NCBI RefSeq assembly: GCF_000632455.1
Contig: NZ_JFYL01000009.1
Coordinates: 1-64,000 of the forward strand
Origin: Acinetobacter sp. Ver3
Lineage (GTDB): Bacteria > Pseudomonadota > Gammaproteobacteria > Pseudomonadales > Moraxellaceae
Reading direction: 5' to 3'
Length of the DNA: 64,000 bases
Shown: positions 55,943-64,000 of the stretch, piece by piece
Layout: each line of letters begins with the position of its first letter
Numbering within the stretch: position 1 is the stretch's first letter
Position numbers and translations under genes: made by a program
Notes under the pieces: model-generated
What the model was told of the DNA's origin: nothing
What the model saw: only the letters and a program-made list of their open reading frames with translations
The model's database searches: none

Positions 55943-56917
55943 ATGACTGAAAATACTCAACTCGAATCAAAACAATACGGCCGTTCAGACAACGAACGCG
56001 TAATTCCTTTCATGAAGATTGCAAAGCCAGCAGCTTGGCTTTCAATCATCCTGACTATTGCAAGTATCTTCTTTATCGCGACTAAAGGTCTGAATTTAGG
56101 ATTAGACTTTACTGGCGGTGTTGCAGCTGAACTGAATTATGCCAATCCTGTAAAACCCTCTGAAGTGACGCAAGCATTAAGTGATGCGGGTTTTAATGAT
56201 GCGGTTGTTCAAACCTTAGGTTCTGAACGAGATTTAATGGTTCGTATGCCCGTACAAGAAGATATTGAAGCGGAAGATCTAACCAAATCAATTACCACCG
56301 CAGTTCAATTAGACAATAATACCGTGACTGTACCTAAGGTAGATGTTGTTGGTGGTCAAGTCGGAAACGAACTTTACATTAAATCAGCAGGTGCTGTGGC
56401 TTTGGCTCTGATTATCATGCTGATTTATGTGACGATTCGCTTCGAATTCAAGTTGGCAATGGGTGCAGTTCTATCGCTATTTCACGATATTATCGTGACT
56501 CTTGGTATTTTTGCATTGATGCAGTGGCCATTTGACCTAACCGTTTTAGCTGCTCTTCTAGCGATTATTGGTTTCTCATTAAACGATAATATTGTTGTCT
56601 CGGATCGTATTCGTGAGAACTTCCGTAAAATTCGTGGGGCAGAACCTCTTGAGATCATCAATATTGCATTGACTGAAACCTTACGTCGTACCATCCACAC
56701 TTCGATGACGCTATTGCTTGTGGTCGTTGCTATGATGATCATGGGCGGCGATGGTTTGAAATGGTTCTCGATTGCAATGTTTGTCGGTGTTTTTGTCGGA
56801 ACATATTCTTCGATTTATATCGGTACTGCATTTGCATTGTGGCGTGGTCTGAACCGCCAAGACTTTATTGTTCAAGTAAAACCTGAATTTGAAGAGGAAG
56901 AAGAAATTCCTCAATAA
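55943..56917 (+). CDS. secF: Protein translocase subunit SecF
   Basis: A 324-residue partner of SecD. TM1 (about 28-48), GLNLGLDFTGGV, the small periplasmic domain, then five TMs with TVLAALLAIIGFSLNDNIVVSDRIRENFRK. AGGAG before the ATG. Ends at a bidirectional terminator shared with the convergent phosphopantetheinyl transferase gene. Confidence 0.97.
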   Translation: MTENTQLESKQYGRSDNERVIPFMKIAKPAAWLSIILTIASIFFIATKGLNLGLDFTGGVAAELNYANPVKPSEVTQALSDAGFNDAVVQTLGSERDLMVRMPVQEDIEAEDLTKSITTAVQLDNNTVTVPKVDVVGGQVGNELYIKSAGAVALALIIMLIYVTIRFEFKLAMGAVLSLFHDIIVTLGIFALMQWPFDLTVLAALLAIIGFSLNDNIVVSDRIRENFRKIRGAEPLEIINIALTETLRRTIHTSMTLLLVVVAMMIMGGDGLKWFSIAMFVGVFVGTYSSIYIGTAFALWRGLNRQDFIVQVKPEFEEEEEIPQ

Positions 56918-56928
56918 ACATTCAATAC

Positions 56929-56957
56929 AAAAAGCCCATCAAATGATGGGCTTTTTT
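56929..56957. terminator. Bidirectional terminator
   Basis: Stem AAAAAGCCCATCA / TGATGGGCTTTTT between convergent genes. Confidence 0.87.
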
Positions 56958-57600
56958 AATGTTGAGTGATTTGAATTTGAGGAATTGCAAAACCACGGCA
57001 AGAGTATTCACTTCGCCATGCGACTGTCAGCATACAATCCATGATTTCAAAATTCTGATAAGCAAATACCCCTAAGACTGGATGCTCACAAACCCCACCC
57101 ATGTGTGTGGTATGGGCATTGGTATTCAACTCATTTAAGCTCATACGGATTCCCATCCCATGTGCCTTCAAAATTGCTTCCTTAATGGTCCAGACTTTAA
57201 ACCAATAGCGAGAATCAAAATCCAATTCTGCCCATATCGCATATTCCAGTGGATGAAATGCATGTTTGGCTAAAGCTTCGAATCGAATTGATCGATTCAG
57301 CTCCTCAATATCCACACCCAAATCTCGAATATGATGTGATGTAACTAAAGCATAATAATGTTGACTATGACTATGGTTAAACTCAAAGTTTGAGATTTTT
57401 TTCAAAAAAGGTTTTCCATCTTTCGTTTGGTCAATATCCTCATTTTTTATTGTTCTGTTTAATTTACTTCCTAGTAAGCTGTTGCGATATTGGTAAATCA
57501 TGTTTTTTCTAAGACTAATTTCTTCTGTGCGTGTGAGATTTTCAGGAACTTGAAAAAAAGAAGAAATTTTTGAAATATCAATTTGAATATGACGGGTCAT
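56956..57600 (-). CDS. 4'-Phosphopantetheinyl transferase (Sfp type)
   Basis: A 214-residue enzyme that loads the CoA-derived arm onto carrier proteins. NHSHSQHYYALVTSHHIRDLGVDIEE has the His and Asp-x-Glu metal site, and the second motif is WFKVWTIKEAILKAHGMGI (W.xKEAxxK). It lacks neighbours of a natural-product cluster, so the carrier protein is unknown; it may serve siderophore or other thiotemplate enzymes encoded elsewhere. Confidence 0.9.
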   Translation of the reverse strand: MTRHIQIDISKISSFFQVPENLTRTEEISLRKNMIYQYRNSLLGSKLNRTIKNEDIDQTKDGKPFLKKISNFEFNHSHSQHYYALVTSHHIRDLGVDIEELNRSIRFEALAKHAFHPLEYAIWAELDFDSRYWFKVWTIKEAILKAHGMGIRMSLNELNTNAHTTHMGGVCEHPVLGVFAYQNFEIMDCMLTVAWRSEYSCRGFAIPQIQITQH

Positions 57601-57645
57601 AATAACGCTCTCAGTGATTCCATTTATCTTAATTTATTCGCATGA

Positions 57646-57677
57646 TAAAAAAAGCCCAAACTTCACATTTGGGCTTT
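57646..57677 (-). terminator. Terminator of der
   Basis: Stem AAAGCCCAAA / TTTGGGCTTT with a T-run on the minus strand. Confidence 0.85.
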
Positions 57678-57698
57678 CTGGACTAAATTTACAATTGA

Positions 57699-59111
57699 TT
57701 AACCGCGTTTGAACTTCTTCTCGGCTTTCTTAAACTTCTGTACATAACGACGTTTACGTGCCGCAGTACGCTCGTCAATTTGAGATTTACGACCTTCAAA
57801 TGGGTTCTCTGAAGTTTTAAATTCAATTTTTACAGGTGTACCCTCTAGTTTATACACTTTACGGAACACGTTTTCTAAGTAACGACGATAGTCAGCTGGG
57901 GTTTTATCAACTTTATTACCGTGAATCACAATCGTAGGCGGGTTTTGACCACCGATATGCGCATAACGCATTTTAATTGCACGGCCTTGAACTTTAGGTG
58001 GATGATGCGCGTCTGTTGCATCTTTTAAGATCTCAGTGATTTTCGCTGGAGATACTTTCAAACGTGAAGATTCATATGCACGGTGGATTGAAGGATAAAG
58101 CTCACCCACACCTGTACCATGCAAAGCAGAAATTAAATGGATTTTTGCCCATGGAATAAAGTCAAAACGACGCTCAACATCCAATTTACATTGTTTGCGA
58201 TCATATTCTGACATATTGTCCCATTTATTGATCGCAATCACCATCGCACGACCAGCTTCAATCGCATATCCAATCAAATGCAAGTCTTGCTCAACAATAC
58301 CTTCACGCGCATCAACAACAACAACGACAACGTTGGCATCTTTCATTGCTTGTAAAGTCTTTACGATTGAGAATTTCTCAATCATTTCATCCACTTTACC
58401 TTTACGACGAACACCGGCAGTGTCAATGAGCGTATATTTTCGACCATCACGCTCAAATGGGATGTAAATTGAGTCACGTGTAGTACCAGGCTGGTCAAAA
58501 GCAACGACACGTTCTTCACCTAACAGGCGATTAACTAATGTTGACTTACCTACGTTCGGACGACCGATAATCGCTAGACGAAGCCCAGTATCTTCATCAC
58601 GCTGTTCACTTAGGTCATCTTCTGGCACATCTTCAAGCACTTCTTCGAGCATTTGTTGAACACCACGCCCATGGCTTGCAGCCACTTGCATCGGTTCACC
58701 CATACCCAACTTAAAAAACTCAACCAATGCTGCCTCTGCATGGACACCATCGACTTTGTTGGCAACTAAAAATACTTTTTTACCGAGTGTACGTAACTCA
58801 CGCGCAATCTGTTCATCAGAAGCTAGAAGACCTGCACGCGCATCGACAACAAAGATAATCATATCTGCTTCATGAATCGCAGTTTTAGACTGCTCTGCCA
58901 TGTAAGAGTCGATCCCACCTTCGTTTTCACCGATACCGCCAGTATCTACAACGATAAATGATTTATTTTGATAAACTGCATCACCATATTTACGGTCACG
59001 AGTAAGACCGGCAAAGTCTGCAACAAGCGCGTCACGACTTTTGGTAATCTGGTTAAACAGCGTTGATTTTCCGACGTTCGGACGACCAATGAGCGCAATA
59101 ACGGGTTTCAT
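57699..59111 (-). CDS. der: Ribosome-associated GTPase Der (EngA)
   Basis: A 470-residue double-GTPase for 50S ribosome assembly. G-domain 1: [26 protein letters not shown]-domain 2: [29 protein letters not shown]. The KH-like C-terminal domain ends with a basic tail ([20 protein letters not shown]). Last gene of the rodZ-ispG-hisS-yfgM-bamB-der order, separated from bamB by 170 bases with a hairpin. Confidence 0.97.
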   Translation of the reverse strand: MKPVIALIGRPNVGKSTLFNQITKSRDALVADFAGLTRDRKYGDAVYQNKSFIVVDTGGIGENEGGIDSYMAEQSKTAIHEADMIIFVVDARAGLLASDEQIARELRTLGKKVFLVANKVDGVHAEAALVEFFKLGMGEPMQVAASHGRGVQQMLEEVLEDVPEDDLSEQRDEDTGLRLAIIGRPNVGKSTLVNRLLGEERVVAFDQPGTTRDSIYIPFERDGRKYTLIDTAGVRRKGKVDEMIEKFSIVKTLQAMKDANVVVVVVDAREGIVEQDLHLIGYAIEAGRAMVIAINKWDNMSEYDRKQCKLDVERRFDFIPWAKIHLISALHGTGVGELYPSIHRAYESSRLKVSPAKITEILKDATDAHHPPKVQGRAIKMRYAHIGGQNPPTIVIHGNKVDKTPADYRRYLENVFRKVYKLEGTPVKIEFKTSENPFEGRKSQIDERTAARKRRYVQKFKKAEKKFKRG

Positions 59112-59206
59112 AGATTAACCTTTAACAAGATCAGCCAACTCAATTGGCCTGAGCATCAGAAACTGTGGAAGAAGTTAGACGAATCATCTACTTAAAAATA
59201 AAAATG

Positions 59207-59236
59207 TCGGGGTCTGAAAATTCAACACCCCGAACT
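59207..59236 (-). terminator. Possible terminator of bamB
   Basis: CGGGGT / ACCCCG stem, then a T-rich stretch on the minus strand, 45 bases after the bamB stop. Confidence 0.55.
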
Positions 59237-59281
59237 TAAAATATGTATTCAGCGACTAGTTTACCATAAGCAGAGAAAAAA

Positions 59282-60430
59282 TTAACGATTCTGCCAAATT
59301 GTAAGTGCGCCTGTACGTGTCACTGAGTAAAGCTGATTGTTTACTACACGTAACGAACGTACTTCACCACGCGTTTTTTCACGACCAACAAGTTGACCAT
59401 TTTTAGGATCTATAAGGTGGAGTACCCCCTCATAATCACCTACCACTAAATACTGACCTAACATTACGGGGTTGCTTAATTGACGGTTAAGCAATTGATC
59501 ATTAGTCCATAACGGCTGACCCGTCACCAGATCAAACGATACAATTTTACCATCTGTTTGCGTGACGAAGACTTGGCGACCTGCAACTTCAGCACGATTA
59601 ATACTGCTTGCATCTTCACTCCAAATCACACGTTGCGAAACTAGATCTAGTACAGTGACTTGGCCTTGATAGCTAGTGGTTACAACCAATTGTCCTGCAA
59701 CGATTGGATCTGCATCCACATCAACTAAACGCTGTATATCAGAACGACCATCGCTGACTGCCACACGTCTTTGCATACGCAAAGTTCCAGTGAGACTATC
59801 AATTGCGTACACGTATGCATTTGACGAGGCCACTAACACTGTTCGTGGGTCTAAGCGCACAGGTGAAGCTTGACCGCGTAAGCTCAATTGTTCGTTTGGC
59901 ATACGATAGGTCCACACTTGTTGACCTGTTTTTTCATCCAGACCAAACACCGTACCGTCATTTGCAACAACGATCACTCGACCAGTCTGAATAAGCGCCG
60001 CACTCAAAATTGCACCACTTAATTGCGCCGTCCAACGGATATCACCCGTTTTTTGATCGAGAGCAAACAGTTGACCTTTCTTGTTGCCGACGATCACTAA
60101 CCCATTGGCCGCTTCAACACCTGAACTTAAACCAAGCTTGGTAACTTGTTTTTCCCAGACACGCTGCTTACCTTGATATGCAGAAACCTGTCCCTTAGGA
60201 TCTAAAAAGTATAAAAAACCTTGGTCATTCGCCATTCTCAAACGCAATGGATCAGCAGTATCCGTCGCTGAAACGTTATGTGAAAAAATAGGTGCTAAGC
60301 TCACCGATTGCTGAATTTTAGGCAACGGATTAGGTTTCACCTTTTCTTCTTTCACCGTATTGCTTGTACACGCCATTAGTGCACACGACAATGTCGCTAG
60401 AACAAAAGAAATTTTATACTTTCTATCCAT
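59282..60430 (-). CDS. bamB: Outer membrane assembly lipoprotein BamB
   Basis: A 382-residue lipoprotein of the BAM complex. Lipobox LMAC (about Cys21), then an eight-bladed propeller with PQQ-like repeats (LFALDQKTGDIRW, VFGLDEKTGQQVWTYRM, VYAIDSLTGTLR, IVSFDLVTGQPLW, LHLIDPKNGQL). Its ATG overlaps the stop of the upstream gene (TAATG), so the two are coupled. Confidence 0.96.
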   Translation of the reverse strand: MDRKYKISFVLATLSCALMACTSNTVKEEKVKPNPLPKIQQSVSLAPIFSHNVSATDTADPLRLRMANDQGFLYFLDPKGQVSAYQGKQRVWEKQVTKLGLSSGVEAANGLVIVGNKKGQLFALDQKTGDIRWTAQLSGAILSAALIQTGRVIVVANDGTVFGLDEKTGQQVWTYRMPNEQLSLRGQASPVRLDPRTVLVASSNAYVYAIDSLTGTLRMQRRVAVSDGRSDIQRLVDVDADPIVAGQLVVTTSYQGQVTVLDLVSQRVIWSEDASSINRAEVAGRQVFVTQTDGKIVSFDLVTGQPLWTNDQLLNRQLSNPVMLGQYLVVGDYEGVLHLIDPKNGQLVGREKTRGEVRSLRVVNNQLYSVTRTGALTIWQNR

Positions 60431-61131
60431 TAAGACTCATCCGTTTGTATATCTAAAATTGGGCGCTCAATTTCAGGATCTTCTACTAATATGCCAACAC
60501 TTTCGAGTTTAATTTGTAAGATTTGGCGTTCTTGTTTAGTTGCAATTAAGTTATCCCACGCGCTCTGATAAGCTTTTTTCGCATTTTCAATATCATTCTT
60601 AGCAATATAAATATCGCCACGTGCTTCATCTACAGTTGTTTTGAAAGCGGGCAAAGTCAAACCAGACAATGTTTTTAAAGCTTCATCATATTTTTTTTGT
60701 GCCAGTTGAGCATCTGCTAAACGAAGCTTAATGATGTGTTGTAAACCTTCATCTTTGATTTGAGCATTTTCAATTTTTTTCAATTCACGTTCAGCTTTGG
60801 CATAATTCTCTTGGTCATAAGCCAATTTTGCCATTACAAATTGCGTTTGAACCGCATGAATCGAATCAGGATTTTCTTTTACAATTTTTTCTGCAGTTCC
60901 ATCCAAAGCAGTCGCTACTTTAGGATCAGTTGTTGCAGCTTTCGCTTCATCAACTAAGAGCTGTACTTTAGCAGTCTGTATTTGATCTTCTGCTACGTTT
61001 TTCTTCTTCCAATATTCCCATCCGAAAAAGGCGATCAGGGCAAGAAGAATCAGCGTAATCAACGCCGATCCATATTTCTTAAAAAACGACTTTGCTGTAT
61101 GCAGTTGTTCTTCGTCAGTCATTGCGCTCAT
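60430..61131 (-). CDS. YfgM-like tetratricopeptide membrane protein
   Basis: A 233-residue protein with one TM (about 23-40) ending FFGWEYWKKKN, followed by TPR-like helices in the periplasm (AKLAYDQENYAKAERELKKI, LRLADAQLAQKKYDEALKTL, ARGDIYIAKNDIENAKKAYQSA). YfgM associates with SecYEG and PpiD and helps periplasmic proteins. Its place between hisS and bamB matches the E. coli order. Confidence 0.9.
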   Translation of the reverse strand: MSAMTDEEQLHTAKSFFKKYGSALITLILLALIAFFGWEYWKKKNVAEDQIQTAKVQLLVDEAKAATTDPKVATALDGTAEKIVKENPDSIHAVQTQFVMAKLAYDQENYAKAERELKKIENAQIKDEGLQHIIKLRLADAQLAQKKYDEALKTLSGLTLPAFKTTVDEARGDIYIAKNDIENAKKAYQSAWDNLIATKQERQILQIKLESVGILVEDPEIERPILDIQTDES

Positions 61132-61160
61132 ATGATCGCCCTTTCCTTATGTTCTTAAAT

Positions 61161-62456
61161 TTATTTTGAAGATAGTTTATCAATGATGAACGGCACAATG
61201 TCATTGACCGCTACTTGTGTCTGCTCTGCTGTAGCCAACTCTTTGACTGAAAGTTGTTGCACCTCAGCTTCACGCTCACCAAAGATTAAGGCATAAATTG
61301 CACCAGACTGATCCGCTTTTTTCATTTGACTTTTCATCGAGCCTTGAGAGCCAACTTTCAGACGCACTGAACTACTTGCAGCTTCAAGTTGATCTCGAAT
61401 TTGCTCAGCCAAAACTAAAGCTTTACCTTGCGTCGCAGGATCTGCAAGTAAAAATACTTCACAATCACGTACTGGTATATTGTCTTCTACTTGTTCTAAA
61501 AGAAGCAATAAACGCTCAATACCCATTGCAAAACCAACCGCAGGAACCGATTGATCTGGTTTACCTTTTAACTGACCCACTAAACCATCATAACGACCAC
61601 CAGCGCAAACCGTACCCTGTGAACCCAGATGTGTCGTCGTCCATTCAAATACAGTTTTATTATAGTAATCCAAGCCACGAACCAACTTTTGGTTAATGAC
61701 AAATGAAATACCTGCATCGGTTAGATATTGCTGTAATTGTTGGAAATGTGCCAGCGTCTCTTCACCCATAAAGTCATGAAGTTTAGGCGCATTTTCTAAA
61801 ATGCTTTGAGTTTTTGCATCTTTAGAGTCCAAAATACGCAGTGGATTCGTCGTTAAACGACGCTGCGAATCTTCATCTAAATCTGACTTATGTGATTCTA
61901 AAAACTCAACCAAGGCTGCGCGATAAGCTGCACGCTCATCTGACTCACCTAAAGTATTGAGCTCTAATTGAACTTTGTCCGCAACACCCATCCGTTTCCA
62001 CAGACGCGCAGTCATCAAAATCAGTTCAGCATCTTGATCAGGAGTTGCAACACCAAACGTTTCCACACCAAATTGATGAAATTGACGGTAACGACCTTTT
62101 TGCGGTTTTTCATAACGGAACATCGGTCCAATATACCAAACACGCGGTGTCGCACCACGAAGCAAATTATGTTCGAGCATAGCACGTACACAACCCGCAG
62201 TACCTTCAGGACGTAAGGTCAAAGACTCAGGAGGATTACCTTTATCTAAGAACGTATACATCTCTTTTTCAACGATATCCGTTGCATCACCAATAGAACG
62301 CTTGAACAAGTTTGTCTGTTCAACCATCGGCAAACGAATTTGTTGATAGCCATAGGCATCCATCAAACCAGACAGATGCTGTTCAAGACGTCTCCAAGCT
62401 GGGGTTTGCGTTGGGAGAATGTCATTAAAACCTTTGATTGCGACGATTGAACTCAT
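61161..62456 (-). CDS. hisS: Histidyl-tRNA synthetase
   Basis: A 431-residue class II synthetase. [29 protein letters not shown], motif 2 [34 protein letters not shown] and [13 protein letters not shown] (histidine-binding), and the C-terminal anticodon domain (about 330-431). Begins three bases after ispG, so translation is coupled. Confidence 0.97.
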   Translation of the reverse strand: MSSIVAIKGFNDILPTQTPAWRRLEQHLSGLMDAYGYQQIRLPMVEQTNLFKRSIGDATDIVEKEMYTFLDKGNPPESLTLRPEGTAGCVRAMLEHNLLRGATPRVWYIGPMFRYEKPQKGRYRQFHQFGVETFGVATPDQDAELILMTARLWKRMGVADKVQLELNTLGESDERAAYRAALVEFLESHKSDLDEDSQRRLTTNPLRILDSKDAKTQSILENAPKLHDFMGEETLAHFQQLQQYLTDAGISFVINQKLVRGLDYYNKTVFEWTTTHLGSQGTVCAGGRYDGLVGQLKGKPDQSVPAVGFAMGIERLLLLLEQVEDNIPVRDCEVFLLADPATQGKALVLAEQIRDQLEAASSSVRLKVGSQGSMKSQMKKADQSGAIYALIFGEREAEVQQLSVKELATAEQTQVAVNDIVPFIIDKLSSK

Positions 62457-62459
62457 GAT

Positions 62460-63581
62460 CTACTCAGAAAAACCTGTGCGAATAATCTCTTTTGATTTAG
62501 CTTTTTCAAGCTCGTTAACACGTTGACGAACCATATTTTCGATTTCGTCAACTAATTGATTTGTGTCAATTAAATGACTCTTTTCACCATTACGATACAC
62601 TAGTGAACGTGGACTTGCACCCACTACACCAATATCAGCTTCTTTAGCTTCACCAGGACCGTTGACTTTACATCCGATGACAGAAACATCCATTGGAGTA
62701 CGTACATCTTCCAAACGCTCTTCAAGCATTTGCATCACTTTGATGACATTAAATTCTTGACGTGAACAACTTGGGCAAGCAATAAAGTTAATACCATTTG
62801 AACGTAAGCCCAAAGATTTAAGAATATCAAAACCAATTTTGATTTCTTCCTCAGGTTCCGCTGCTAATGAAATTCGCATGGTGTCGCCAATGCCTTCCAT
62901 TAACAATCCGCCCAGTGCAATTGCCGACTTCACAGAACCAGTACGGTAAATTCCAGCTTCAGTCACTCCTAAATGTAACGGGTTGTCAATTTGTTTTGAC
63001 AACAAGCGATAAGCATCCATCGTCAAAAAGACATTCGATGCTTTCACTGACACTTTAAACTCTTGGAAATCCAAACGATCTAAAATATCAATATGACGCA
63101 TTGCTGACTCAAGCAAAGCTTGACCTGTTGGCTCCCCATATTTCTTTTGAATATCTTTTTCGAGAGAGCCTGCATTGACACCAATTCGCATTGAAATATC
63201 GTTGTGACGAGCCGCAGCAACCACTTCGCGAATTTTTGCTTCTGAACCGATATTCCCCGGGTTAATACGCAGACAATCTGCACCCAAATCTGCAACAGCC
63301 AAAGCAATTTTATAGTCAAAATGGATATCGGCAACGAGTGGAACTTGCACTTGTTTACGGATTTCTCCAAAAGCAGCGGCGGCTTCCATACTCGGTACAG
63401 ACACACGCATAATATCTGCGCCAGCATCCACACAACGTTGAATTTGTGCAACTGTTGCTGCTACATCACACGTTTCAGTATTGGTCATGCTTTGAATACT
63501 GATTGGCGCATCGCCACCCACATACACAGAACCTACGCGAATTTTACGTGTTGGTTTGCGTCGAATCGGATTCTCGATCAT
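62460..63581 (-). CDS. ispG: 4-Hydroxy-3-methylbut-2-enyl diphosphate synthase
   Basis: A 373-residue 4Fe-4S enzyme of the MEP isoprenoid pathway. [66 protein letters not shown], and the cluster ligands [12 protein letters not shown] and [12 protein letters not shown]. Lies 18 bases after rodZ. Length matches the short bacterial type. Confidence 0.97.
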   Translation of the reverse strand: MIENPIRRKPTRKIRVGSVYVGGDAPISIQSMTNTETCDVAATVAQIQRCVDAGADIMRVSVPSMEAAAAFGEIRKQVQVPLVADIHFDYKIALAVADLGADCLRINPGNIGSEAKIREVVAAARHNDISMRIGVNAGSLEKDIQKKYGEPTGQALLESAMRHIDILDRLDFQEFKVSVKASNVFLTMDAYRLLSKQIDNPLHLGVTEAGIYRTGSVKSAIALGGLLMEGIGDTMRISLAAEPEEEIKIGFDILKSLGLRSNGINFIACPSCSRQEFNVIKVMQMLEERLEDVRTPMDVSVIGCKVNGPGEAKEADIGVVGASPRSLVYRNGEKSHLIDTNQLVDEIENMVRQRVNELEKAKSKEIIRTGFSE

Positions 63582-63599
63582 CGTTTTACCTTTAACCCA

Positions 63600-64000
63600 T
63601 TAACGTGATAAACGGAATTCAGCTTTTCCGTTTACGGTATATGGTGACAATGAAATATTTTCATTATTTAAACTTAATGAAACGGCTTGAGCATCATCTA
63701 ATCGAATTTGGAATGGAGACTGTCCATTCAAACTAATCGCAGTTGATTGGCGTCCAGTTGCTAAAACTTTACCCGTACTGTCCACAATGTGTACTGATGT
63801 AGGGCGGCTAAAACTGAGATTCATCGTATCGCCTGATACTGCTTCAGTTGTGCCTGTACCATTGTTTAAGGTCAGAATTTGGACATTGTTGGATTGATTC
63901 GTATCAGTATTTGACGAATCGCCTTTAGCCGCCCATTTTTGGATTGCGGAGATTAATAGCCAAGCCACGCCCAAAATAATTAACGCAATCACGATGCGTT
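63600..64000 (-). CDS. rodZ: RodZ C-terminal part (cut by the window edge)
   Basis: Only the last 130 or so residues are in the window. A TM segment (IALIILGVAWLLISAIQKW) is followed by a linker and a DUF4115-like beta domain (MNLSFSRPTSVHIVDSTGKVLATGRQ; ENISLSPYTVNGKAEFRLSR). Position before ispG-hisS fits RodZ, the MreB-linked shape protein. The N-terminal helix-turn-helix lies outside. The apparent GTG start at 63992 is internal. Confidence 0.85.
   Translation of the reverse strand, partial: RIVIALIILGVAWLLISAIQKWAAKGDSSNTDTNQSNNVQILTLNNGTGTTEAVSGDTMNLSFSRPTSVHIVDSTGKVLATGRQSTAISLNGQSPFQIRLDDAQAVSLSLNNENISLSPYTVNGKAEFRLSR

Noticed and set aside
61298..61696. 132-codon plus-strand ORF inside hisS
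   Set aside because: Shadow of the conserved hisS frame, no ribosome site.

Overview
The window is chromosomal DNA from a gammaproteobacterium of the genus Acinetobacter (Moraxellaceae); I cannot fix the species. The evidence is low GC content, an Acinetobacter-type OmpA, BaeSR, diaminopimelate dehydrogenase, and a polysaccharide locus lying between ilvE and aspS, which is where the lipooligosaccharide outer-core (OC) locus sits in A. baumannii. Most of the window is ordinary core chromosome. The accessory parts are an IS605-type transposon (about 17.6-19.1 kb), a structured intergenic repeat (about 8.4-8.6 kb) and the OC locus (35.4-43.7 kb).

Layout. 0-2 kb: an OmpA-like lipoprotein and the major porin OmpA. 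2-8.2 kb: a lone pseudopilin, a thiolase, Ddh, the sulfite reductase pair cysI-DUF934 and a DUF1543 protein. 8.2-10.7 kb: a repeat element, then trpF-trpB. 10.7-13.6 kb: a cobalamin riboswitch, btuB and a cobalamin adenosyltransferase, forming a B12 uptake and activation group. 13.7-17.4 kb: a glycerophosphodiester phosphodiesterase, an acyl-CoA desaturase and SelO. 17.5-19.1 kb: an mmcQ/yjbR-like gene cut by an IS605-type element with divergent tnpA and tnpB. 19.4-22.5 kb: baeR-baeS and a divergent lipoprotein with an internal duplication. 22.8-26.6 kb: two tandem acyl-CoA dehydrogenases. 26.7-33.1 kb: PsiE-like, RcnB-like, phospholipase D-like, ZnuD zinc receptor with an upstream Zur-box-like palindrome, and DUF4184 genes.

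33.2-44.7 kb: aspS, a small membrane protein, the OC locus on the minus strand (a glycosyltransferase, a Stealth-type sugar-phosphate transferase, GT25, a Caps_synth protein, ManC, GT32 and GT4), then a plus-strand nucleotide-sugar dehydrogenase and ilvE. ManC would make GDP-mannose and the dehydrogenase a UDP-uronic acid; the transferases would assemble a surface glycan. The part from 35.4 to 39.8 kb looks more AT-rich than its flanks, which suggests a transferred cassette.

44.7-49.3 kb: glnE, an orphan histidine kinase and tRNA-Leu(CAA). 49.4-56.9 kb: queA (frameshifted in an A7 tract), a DUF3137-like plus LemA pair, tgt, yajC, secD and secF. 57.0-64.0 kb: a phosphopantetheinyl transferase, then the minus-strand cluster rodZ(partial)-ispG-hisS-yfgM-like-bamB-der.

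I found no CRISPR array, prophage or obvious anti-phage island. The items most worth a second look are the composition of the OC locus, the frameshifted queA, the BaeSR-linked duplicated lipoprotein, the TnpB transposon and the repeat with three hairpins.
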